This document shows positions 1-6,110 of a DNA stretch of 8,167 bases, one piece after another. The notes beneath the pieces are model-generated. The model was not told the origin of the DNA and did no database searches. It saw nothing but the letters and a program-made list of their open reading frames with translations. Location: positions 1 to 8,167 of the forward strand of contig PWUG01000019.1 in NCBI GenBank assembly GCA_003562605.1, read 5' to 3'. This stretch comes from Syntrophomonadaceae bacterium (lineage in GTDB: Bacteria; Bacillota_D; Dethiobacteria; DTU022). A program made the position numbers and the translations under genes. Position 1 is the first letter of the stretch, and each line of letters starts with the position of its first letter.

Positions 1-2
1 GC

Positions 3-623
3 GCGGCAGTCACCTTGAACGAAATTACACTATTTCCTCCTGTCAGGGGAAATGTTCCCATCCTGGCCGAAGGGTGTCACAGCGTCGGCAGTTATTCTAT
101 TCGCAACAGGGCCACTATAGCTGGTAATATCTGTAATGCTTCCCCGGCAGCGGATACCGCCGCACCACTATACTGCCTCGATGCAATAGTTAATATTGCC
201 GGTTCAGGCGGGACAAGAACCGTACCGATTGAAGAATTTTTCATCGGACCGGGGAAAAATGCCCTGGAAAAAGGCGAGCTCGTCCAATCGATTTTAATAC
301 CGAAGCCTTATCCGGATGGAAAAGGAATCTACTTCAAAGCTTCCCGGACAGGATCAGTAGATCTGGCTTCTGTAGGCGTGGCAGTGCAGAGGTGGGGCGA
401 CCAGGTTAAAATTGCCATTGGCGCGGTTGCCGCCACTCCGGTCAGAGCTGTTTCCGTTGAGAAGGCAGTCAATGAAAATGGTGAGAAAGACTGGTCTAAA
501 GCAGCAAAATTATCCTGTGACGATATCTCACCAATTACCGATATAAGGTGCTCCCGGGAATATCGCTACCACGTAGTTGAAGTTTTGGTCCGCCGGGGGC
601 TGGAACAGATAATGGGGGTGTGA
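3..623 (+). CDS. Molybdenum hydroxylase FAD-binding subunit (CoxM/XdhB-like), 5' truncated by window edge
   Basis: This is the C-terminal part, 206 residues, of the FAD subunit of a xanthine dehydrogenase/CO dehydrogenase-family enzyme, which passes electrons between the Fe-S subunit and an external acceptor. The frame is open to the left edge and reads A-V-T-L-N-E-I, so the TTG at 15 is an internal Leu codon and not the start. The family is usually about 280-290 residues, so roughly 80 N-terminal residues, including the first FAD-binding glycine motif, lie outside. The second FAD-binding segment is clear: IRNRATIAGNICNASPAADT (encoded at about 99-158), matching the family pattern IRN-GTIGGNI-x-ASPxAD. 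The C-terminal CO_deh_flav_C-like part follows, with ASRTGSVDLASVGVA and IAIGAVAATPVRA. The stop codon almost touches the next gene, which is typical for this operon. Family assignment is secure, but the substrate cannot be told from this subunit. Confidence 0.93.
   Translation, partial: AAVTLNEITLFPPVRGNVPILAEGCHSVGSYSIRNRATIAGNICNASPAADTAAPLYCLDAIVNIAGSGGTRTVPIEEFFIGPGKNALEKGELVQSILIPKPYPDGKGIYFKASRTGSVDLASVGVAVQRWGDQVKIAIGAVAATPVRAVSVEKAVNENGEKDWSKAAKLSCDDISPITDIRCSREYRYHVVEVLVRRGLEQIMGV
614..618 (+). promoter_or_regulatory. Ribosome binding site that decides the start of the Fe-S subunit
   Basis: A run of five G lies inside the last codons of the FAD subunit gene and ends 7 nt before the ATG at 626. 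A GTG at 620 overlaps the upstream stop codon (GTGA) and would add two residues, but no Shine-Dalgarno lies at a suitable distance before it. The ATG at 626 is therefore the preferred start. This is an inference from spacing only. Confidence 0.5.
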
Positions 624-625
624 AA

Positions 626-1093
626 ATGACTGAAAAAAGAACTGTAAACTTTGTTGTAAATGGCGATAAAGAGTCCAGGGAAACAGAAACTGATCAGACT
701 CTTTTGAAGTTTATCAGGGAAGAACTGCACCTGACAGGTACAAAAGGTGGCTGTGAAATAGGAGAATGCGGCGCCTGCACAGTATTGCTGGACAGCAAAC
801 CGGTTAATTCCTGCTTAATTTTAGCAGTTGAACTGGATGGTAAAGATCTGGTAACCATCGAAGGTCTTTCAAAAAACGGTGAAATGGATCGCATCCAAAA
901 AGCTTTTATAGACCATGCCGCTTTTCAGTGCGGCTACTGCACACCGGGGATGATCATGGCGGCCCGCGCCCTCCTTGATCGCAACCCCAGCCCGAATGAC
1001 AAGGAAATAAACGAGGCCTTAAGCGGCAACCTCTGTCGCTGTGGCGCATACCAGGAAATAAGGGAGGCCATTAAAGCCTCTTCCAAACAGTAA
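626..1093 (+). CDS. Molybdenum hydroxylase [2Fe-2S] subunit (CoxS/XdhC-type small subunit)
   Basis: A 155-residue iron-sulfur subunit carrying two [2Fe-2S] clusters that relay electrons from the molybdenum site to FAD. The N-terminal plant-ferredoxin-type domain has Cys43, Cys48, Cys51 and Cys63 (CEIGECGAC, then a Cys 12 residues on). The C-terminal helical domain has Cys102, Cys105, Cys137 and Cys139 (QCGYCTPG and CRCGAY). Gln101, next to the Cys nearest the pterin in known structures, is kept. All eight ligands are present and the length is normal for the family (about 150-165), so the gene looks intact. It lies directly after the FAD subunit and 20 nt before the Moco subunit gene, the common FAD/Fe-S/Moco order. 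A GTG at 620 is a possible but less favoured start. Confidence 0.96.
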   Translation: MTEKRTVNFVVNGDKESRETETDQTLLKFIREELHLTGTKGGCEIGECGACTVLLDSKPVNSCLILAVELDGKDLVTIEGLSKNGEMDRIQKAFIDHAAFQCGYCTPGMIMAARALLDRNPSPNDKEINEALSGNLCRCGAYQEIREAIKASSKQ

Positions 1094-1113
1094 GCGGGAA
1101 AGGAGGAAAAGAT

Positions 1114-3411
1114 ATGACTGAATTAAAATGTGTAGGAACTTCGGTAGAGCGCAAAGATGCCATAGAAAAAGTTACCGGTAGAGCTGAATTTATCGAAGAT
1201 CGCTTCATAGGACCGCTTCTATATGCAAAGATGAAAAAAAGCAACGTGGCGCACGGCAAGATAAAGAAGCTCGATGTTTCGAGAGCTTTGGAACACCCGG
1301 GTGTTAAAGCTGTTTTAACAGGCAAAGACTATCCGAACAAGATCGGACTTTACCTTGTGGACAGGGATTTTATGGCTGTCGAAAAAGTCCGTTTTTGGGG
1401 CGAACCGGTAGCTCTGGTCGCTGCAGTCACGGAAAAAGCGGCCGCTGAAGCGGTTGAGCTAATTGAAGTTGAATACGAGGAACTACCCGGCGTGTTTGAT
1501 CCCTTCGAAGCCCTGAAACCTGAAGCGCCGATTATTCATGAAGATCTCGAAAACTACGAGGTTGTCCCGATTTTTTACCCAAAACCGGGAACGAATGTGG
1601 CCAACCATTTTAAACTGCGCAAGGGTGATACAGAAAAAGGTTTTGCCGAAGCTGATATTGTCATCGAGAAAGAATATATCGTTCCTCAAATGCAGCATGT
1701 GCCGATTGAAACCCACAAAGCAGCTGCCCAATGGAGCCCTGACGGCAAACTTACGATCTGGAGCACTGCCCAGTCGCCAAATGTTGTACGTCAGCTTCTG
1801 GCTAAAGCTTTTGAGATGCCAATGCATAAAATAAGGGTTATCTCAAGTTTCATCGGTGGTGGATTTGGTTGTAAAGCCGGGGCTTCACTCGAAGGCCTGG
1901 TTGTGCCCCTGGCCCTTAAATTTCCCGGTTATGTGGTGCGCATTGTTTTTAACCGCGAAGAGGACATGCAGGGTACCTTTACCAGGCAGGCTCTTTACGC
2001 GACCCTTAAAACCGGAGTCCGCAAAGATGGCCGCATCACTGCTCTTGAATATAAAATGATTTGGGATGGCGGAGCTTACACGGAGTACGGCGTAAATATT
2101 GTCCGTGCTGCGGGTTACAGTTCTACGGGCGCTTACGACATACCCAATGTTAAAACCGATTCGTACTGCGTTTACACCAATAACTCCATCGGAGGACCCG
2201 TCCGAGGGTTTGGAATGTGTGAAATGCAGTGGGGCATTGAACGACAACTAGAAGAAATTGCCAAAAAACTGAACATGGATCCACTTGAGGTACGTTTGAT
2301 CAACGGCATGAAAGAAGGCTCTACAACTGCTGCAGGCCAGGTAGTCCATAATGTAGGCTACGATAAATGCCTGAAAACTGTGGCTGAAAAAATAGGCTGG
2401 GGCAAAAAGGAAGGCAAATTCCGCGGCAAGGGCATAGCCGGCCTGGTTAAATGCCCAGCTCAGCCCAGTAACGCCGCCTCCTCGGCTATTATCCGCATTA
2501 ACGAAGATGGTACAGCCCATGTTATGGTTGGGGCGACAGAGATGGGACAGGGCATGCTGACGGCGATTAGCCAGATTGCTTCTGAAGCCCTGAACATACC
2601 TTTGGACAGGATTGATATCAAGGTTCCCGATACAGATTTTACCCCGTACGAGTGGCAGAGTGTAGGCAGCAGGATTACTTATACCTGTGGCACATCGGTC
2701 AAGCGGGCCGCTGAAGATGCCCTGGGGCAAATATACCGGGTAGCGGCAGATCTTCTCGAAGTGCCTGTAGGGGATCTTACCTTTGACGGGAAAAAAATCT
2801 TTTCAACAAAAGATCCCGATATAAAGGCAACGATCCGTGAAGTTGCCGACAGTTGTAAGAAATGCACAGGTGAAGGAATTGCCGGGCCGATTATCGGCAG
2901 GGGTTCTTTCGTTCCTACCAATATGACCAACCTCGATCCGGAAACCGGCCAGGGTAACCCGGGGCTCTTTTATTGCTTCGGGGCTACGGCAGTTGAAGTG
3001 GAGGTAGATCCTGAAACAGGTGTAGTTAAAATTCTCCAGCTGGCCAGTTCAATTGATGCCGGTAAAGCAGTTAACCCACAGTTGTGCAAAGCCCAATTGC
3101 ACGGTGGAACGATTATGGGTCTTTCAACGGCGCTTTATGAAGAAGTCCGGTTTGACAAGGGAATTATTCTTAACCGGAACTTTACAGACTATAAGATAGC
3201 AACCATAGAGAACACTCCGCATATTGACAGCTTTATCATTGAAACTCCTGAAGTTAACGGCCCTTACGGTGCACGTGGCATAGGTGAGCAACCAATGATT
3301 GGAGTTGCCCCTGCGATTGCCAATGCAGTCTGCGATGCTCTAGGTGTTGAATTTAACACTTTCCCGTTAACACCGGAGAGGGTCTGGCAGGCCCTTAAAA
3401 ACAAAAAATAG
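1114..3411 (+). CDS. Molybdenum hydroxylase Moco-binding catalytic subunit (xanthine dehydrogenase/aldehyde oxidase family)
   Basis: The 765-residue catalytic subunit has a strong AGGAGG at 1101-1106, 7 nt before the ATG. The N-terminal aldehyde oxidase/XDH a/b-hammerhead domain spans about residues 18-125, with WGEPVALVAA at about 95-104. The rest is the molybdopterin-binding region. Landmarks: Gln220 in STAQSP (bovine xanthine oxidase Gln767 position), GGGFGCK at 248-254, PVRGFG at 362-367 with Arg364 at the bovine Arg880 position, EMGQG at 476-480 in the cofactor-binding part, and RGIGEQ with the catalytic base Glu725 (bovine Glu1261). The residue after GGGFGCK is Ala255, where purine-oxidising XDHs carry a substrate-binding Glu (bovine Glu802), so xanthine should not be assumed. 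Length is normal and there is no frameshift. With YqeB and YqeC downstream, the enzyme is probably a selenium-dependent member using molybdopterin cytosine dinucleotide. That is inference from context; the true substrate is unknown. Confidence 0.95.
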   Translation: MTELKCVGTSVERKDAIEKVTGRAEFIEDRFIGPLLYAKMKKSNVAHGKIKKLDVSRALEHPGVKAVLTGKDYPNKIGLYLVDRDFMAVEKVRFWGEPVALVAAVTEKAAAEAVELIEVEYEELPGVFDPFEALKPEAPIIHEDLENYEVVPIFYPKPGTNVANHFKLRKGDTEKGFAEADIVIEKEYIVPQMQHVPIETHKAAAQWSPDGKLTIWSTAQSPNVVRQLLAKAFEMPMHKIRVISSFIGGGFGCKAGASLEGLVVPLALKFPGYVVRIVFNREEDMQGTFTRQALYATLKTGVRKDGRITALEYKMIWDGGAYTEYGVNIVRAAGYSSTGAYDIPNVKTDSYCVYTNNSIGGPVRGFGMCEMQWGIERQLEEIAKKLNMDPLEVRLINGMKEGSTTAAGQVVHNVGYDKCLKTVAEKIGWGKKEGKFRGKGIAGLVKCPAQPSNAASSAIIRINEDGTAHVMVGATEMGQGMLTAISQIASEALNIPLDRIDIKVPDTDFTPYEWQSVGSRITYTCGTSVKRAAEDALGQIYRVAADLLEVPVGDLTFDGKKIFSTKDPDIKATIREVADSCKKCTGEGIAGPIIGRGSFVPTNMTNLDPETGQGNPGLFYCFGATAVEVEVDPETGVVKILQLASSIDAGKAVNPQLCKAQLHGGTIMGLSTALYEEVRFDKGIILNRNFTDYKIATIENTPHIDSFIIETPEVNGPYGARGIGEQPMIGVAPAIANAVCDALGVEFNTFPLTPERVWQALKNKK

Positions 3412-3436
3412 TTAAATTAAATAAATACAGTTGATG

Positions 3437-3458
3437 GGGGTGCGATTTTTCGTACCCC
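3437..3458 (+). other. Stem-loop between the hydroxylase genes and yqeB
   Basis: An 8-bp stem (3437-3444 with 3451-3458, GGGGTGCG against CGTACCCC, one G-U pair) with a 6-nt loop sits 26 nt after the Moco subunit stop. It could be extended by one more G-U pair. It is followed by only two T before GATC, so it is not a standard intrinsic terminator. It could stabilise the 3' end of the upstream message or act as a partial terminator that lowers expression of yqeB. The 75-nt gap in which it lies is the widest within the left cluster, and no good promoter is seen there. Confidence 0.4.
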
Positions 3459-3486
3459 TTGATCTGTAAAGTGAGCTGAATACTAA

Positions 3487-4284
3487 ATGATTCCACGGAA
3501 AGTTGTAATTCGCGGTGCCGGAGATCTGGCTACAGGCGTGGCCCACCGCCTTTGGAGATCCGGATTTTCAGTGGTTATGCTTGAATTGCCAAAACCCCTG
3601 GTTGTACGCAGGACAGTTTCCTTTGCTGCGGTAGTTTACGAAGGCAACATTGTTGTTGAATCAGTGCAGGCGGAACTATGTAGTTCGCCCGAAATGGTTA
3701 ATGAATATTTCACCAGAAAGGTCATCCCCGTATTAATCGATCCTCATGCTGAATCACTTGCCATGCTTCAGCCTTCCACGGTTGTTGATGCAATTATGGC
3801 CAAAAATAATAAAGTCACCGGAATTGAGGATGCCGATCTGGTGATCGGTATAGGCCCCGGGTTTACTGCCGGCAAAGATGTTCATGCCGTGGTTGAGACA
3901 AATCGGGGTCTTAATCTTGGCCGGGTGTTCTACAGCGGCTCAGCGGCAAAAGATACTTCGGAACCGGGAATAATCGATGGGTACGGCAGAGAGAGGCTCT
4001 TAAGAGCTCCTTCCGGGGGTATTTTTGAACCTCTGAGAAAAATCGGTGATTTGGTGAAAGCCGGTGAAACAGTAGCCTCAGTGGGTCGTGAGGAGATTAA
4101 ATCATTAATAGATGGAATGGTCCGCGGTATGCTTTATCCCGGCCTGGAAGTTACAGAAGGTATGAAAGTCGGGGATATAGATCCCCGGGGAGAATCTGCT
4201 GATTATAAAAGTATTTCAGATAAAGCAAGGGCTGTTGGCGGTGGCGTACTCGAAGCAATCTTGCACCGCTATTTCGCCGGGTAG
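3487..4284 (+). CDS. yqeB: YqeB / EF2563-family selenium-dependent molybdenum hydroxylase system protein
   Basis: A 265-residue protein of the EF2563/YqeB family, whose genomic distribution follows selenium-dependent molybdenum hydroxylases. Its biochemical role is not settled, but a part in making or inserting the selenium-containing molybdenum cofactor is the usual proposal. Visible features are an N-terminal Rossmann-like glycine motif (VIRGAGDLATGVAHRL, 7-22), a VDAIMAKNN stretch (100-108), a second glycine-rich turn VIGIGPGFTAG (119-129) followed by DVHAVVETNRG (131-141), and a C-terminal GGGVLEAIL (251-259). The length is normal for the family. A TAA stop lies immediately upstream in frame, so the ATG at 3487 is the first possible start. 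Its Shine-Dalgarno is weak (GTGAG about 11 nt upstream), suggesting low translation relative to the hydroxylase subunits. It follows the Moco subunit by 75 nt, and the cluster continues with YqeC-MocA. Confidence 0.92.
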   Translation: MIPRKVVIRGAGDLATGVAHRLWRSGFSVVMLELPKPLVVRRTVSFAAVVYEGNIVVESVQAELCSSPEMVNEYFTRKVIPVLIDPHAESLAMLQPSTVVDAIMAKNNKVTGIEDADLVIGIGPGFTAGKDVHAVVETNRGLNLGRVFYSGSAAKDTSEPGIIDGYGRERLLRAPSGGIFEPLRKIGDLVKAGETVASVGREEIKSLIDGMVRGMLYPGLEVTEGMKVGDIDPRGESADYKSISDKARAVGGGVLEAILHRYFAG

Positions 4285-4317
4285 ACCGCGTAAGATCCCT
4301 GATACGAAGCTCTATTT

Positions 4318-4346
4318 TTGAACTGATTTGTTAAATATGATATAGT
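4318..4346 (+). promoter_or_regulatory. Sigma-A-like promoter with extended -10 for the Cys-rich/yqeC-mocA/pfkB unit
   Basis: A -35 box TTGAAC at 4318-4323, a 17-nt spacer and a -10 box TATAGT at 4341-4346 lie in the 103-nt gap after yqeB. A TG one base before the -10 box makes it an extended -10. Transcription would start near 4353, leaving a leader of about 35 nt before the ATG at 4388. This suggests the accessory genes downstream can be expressed separately from the hydroxylase operon. It is read by eye and has no experimental support. Confidence 0.55.
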
Positions 4347-4387
4347 TTTCATAGGGAAAAGATCAATTTAATTTCGGGAGAATAGAT

Positions 4388-4657
4388 ATGAACACACAAG
4401 GCAATGCCCTGAATATTGATGCAATGGAATATTGCTATTGTTATAAATGCAATAAAATTAAAGAGGGTACCGATCTGATCATGACTGAAAAAGGCTTGCA
4501 ATGCTGCAAGTGCGGTGGATACGACCTCGGAGAAGCAGGATGGGTCGCATGTCCTTATCAGAAAATGTCAGCTGTTAAATGCCCCCTGGCAGGGAAAGGT
4601 ATTATTGATAATGGCTTTGGACTCGAATGTACAGATCGCTGCTTCTTTCGGATCTAG
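4388..4657 (+). CDS. Small cysteine-rich protein of unknown function, two possible metal-binding Cys sets
   Basis: An 89-residue protein that I do not recognise as a named family. It has a good Shine-Dalgarno (GGGAG at 4376-4380, 7 nt before ATG) and lies between yqeB and yqeC-mocA on the same strand, so it is very likely real. Ten of its residues are Cys: 16, 18, 21, 39, 40, 42, 55, 65, 81 and 85. Cys18-x2-Cys21 and Cys39-x2-Cys42 form a zinc-ribbon-like pair of knuckles. Cys55 (ACPY), Cys65 (KCPLA), Cys81 and Cys85 (CTDRC) could form a second site for zinc or an Fe-S cluster. There is no signal peptide or membrane segment, so it should be cytoplasmic. The context suggests a role in cofactor maturation, electron transfer, or sulfur/selenium handling for the hydroxylase, but this is inference only. 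A rubredoxin-like fold is another possibility, though the spacing does not fit well. Confidence 0.8.
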   Translation: MNTQGNALNIDAMEYCYCYKCNKIKEGTDLIMTEKGLQCCKCGGYDLGEAGWVACPYQKMSAVKCPLAGKGIIDNGFGLECTDRCFFRI

Positions 4658-4701
4658 ATTAAGTTGTTTATGATTGATAAAGGATAGTTCTAAGGTGTTT
4701 A

Positions 4702-6087
4702 ATGAATCAACTGCAACTTAAACATTCATTGGGAGCAAAATCACCGGCTGTTATTTCTTTTTATGGAGCCGGAGGAAAAACTACCCTAATATCAAGACTT
4801 GCTGAAGAAATAAGCTCCTCCGGCCTAAAAGTGCTCCTTACTACAACTACAAAAATACTCATTCCGCTGGGTATACCTCTTTTTTTCAATGTAGAAACAG
4901 ATAAATCTATCCGAGCACTTAAAAGACACTTTAACGAAAGCAATATTGCTGTTTTAGGAAGAAGGATGCTCAGGGATAACAAAATTGAAGGGATTTCTGC
5001 ACAGGAAGTGCAACAATTACGCGATCTACTTCAGGTTACAGTCCTGGTAGAAGCAGACGGCGCCAAAGGTTTGCCAATCAAAGGATACACTTCAAACGAA
5101 CCGGTTTTGCCGTCATGTTCCGATTTAATTATTGCTGTGATAGGTGCTGACGCACTGGGAGCTACTCTTTCTTCGAAAAATGTTCACCGCCTGGCAAAAG
5201 TTACGGAAGAAACCGGGGCTGAAGAAGGCTCAATTATTAACGAACAAATTGTTGGCGATGTTTTCAAGTATATGTTAAAGCTCGGCCGAATCCAGGCACC
5301 GGGTGCTAAAGCAGCCTGTATATTGAACAAGGCAGACTTGCTTAAGGATCCCGGCTCGACAGCTCTTCACTTGTCCAGGCTGCTGTCGGGGCATCAAAAT
5401 CCTCCTGAACAATTATTAATAACTGCAGGAAATGGTATAGATCCTGCTAAAATCACGTTTTGCCGGAAAAACGGAGAGCTAAGCGCTGATATTTCATGTA
5501 TTGTTCTTGCAGCAGGGCTTTCAACGCGTATGGGCAGAGACAAGCTTGCTTTGCCGTTCAGTAATACTACAATATTTGAACATACCCTGGAACAGATAAG
5601 AGAATCCGGAATTAAAGATATTATTGTTGTTGTCAGTCCGGGCAGTTCGTGGCTTGAGAAGTTAAACAGTGAAACATACAAACTGATCGAAAACCCGTTA
5701 TATCGTACCGGCATGTCTTCCTCCCTTAAAGCAGGCCTGAACGCGGTTGACAAAAAGACCCAGGGAGTTATAATCGCCCTTGCCGACCTGCCGCTTGTGA
5801 CTCCGGCTATTTACAGAAAACTAATTGAAAATTATCGCAACAAACTAAAACTTGTTACCTACCCGACTTACCGGGGAAAGCGGGGCAATCCTACTCTTTT
5901 TGACCGCAGGGTTTGGCCTGATTTGATGAGCATCTCCGGTGACCAGGGGGGAAGGGGGCTTATCGAAAAAATGGATGAATATAAAATTGAACGGGTCGAA
6001 ACCGAACTACCCGAGGTTATCTTTGACATTGATACTCCGGATGACTACAGGAGGCTTCTTAATAATATAAATCGCTGCAATCAATAA
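4702..6087 (+). CDS. YqeC - MocA fusion: selenium-cofactor protein joined to CTP:molybdopterin cytidylyltransferase
   Basis: A 461-residue two-domain protein. Residues 1 to about 255 match YqeC, a P-loop protein linked to selenium-dependent molybdenum hydroxylases. They show a nucleotide-binding loop YGAGGKTT (21-28), LVEADGAKGLPIKGY (115-129), IGADALGATLSSKNVHR (147-163) and NKAD (209-212). Residues from about 263 to 455 are a MobA/MocA-type nucleotidyltransferase with LAAGLSTRMGRDKL (269-282), a metal-binding ADLPLVTP (361-368), RGNPTLF (394-400) and FDIDTPDDY (441-449). MocA converts Mo-molybdopterin plus CTP to molybdopterin cytosine dinucleotide, the cofactor form used by bacterial hydroxylases. 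In E. coli yqeB, yqeC and mocA are separate neighbouring genes; here the last two form one chain. AAGGTG at 4692-4697 precedes the ATG by 4 nt. It is probably co-transcribed with the Cys-rich gene (44-nt gap) and the kinase gene (23-nt gap). Domains are secure; CTP rather than GTP specificity is inferred. Confidence 0.93.
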   Translation: MNQLQLKHSLGAKSPAVISFYGAGGKTTLISRLAEEISSSGLKVLLTTTTKILIPLGIPLFFNVETDKSIRALKRHFNESNIAVLGRRMLRDNKIEGISAQEVQQLRDLLQVTVLVEADGAKGLPIKGYTSNEPVLPSCSDLIIAVIGADALGATLSSKNVHRLAKVTEETGAEEGSIINEQIVGDVFKYMLKLGRIQAPGAKAACILNKADLLKDPGSTALHLSRLLSGHQNPPEQLLITAGNGIDPAKITFCRKNGELSADISCIVLAAGLSTRMGRDKLALPFSNTTIFEHTLEQIRESGIKDIIVVVSPGSSWLEKLNSETYKLIENPLYRTGMSSSLKAGLNAVDKKTQGVIIALADLPLVTPAIYRKLIENYRNKLKLVTYPTYRGKRGNPTLFDRRVWPDLMSISGDQGGRGLIEKMDEYKIERVETELPEVIFDIDTPDDYRRLLNNINRCNQ

Positions 6088-6110
6088 CTTAAAGGAGGCT
6101 GTCTATAAAC

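Noticed and set aside
15..623. TTG at 15 as the start of the first gene
   Set aside because: The frame is open to the window edge and the upstream codons (A-V-T before L-N-E-I) fit the FAD-subunit family. The gene is cut by the window edge and does not start here.
1483..1834. Overlapping open frames on both strands inside the Moco subunit gene
   Set aside because: They are shadows of the well-supported catalytic subunit. They lack ribosome binding sites and show no family motifs.
3459..3486. Possible promoter just before yqeB (TTGATC ... TACTAA)
   Set aside because: The -10 box matches poorly and would sit on the start codon, leaving no leader.
4257..4308. Possible terminator just after yqeB
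   Set aside because: Only a short stem with a large loop can be drawn, with mismatches and no T-tract directly after it.
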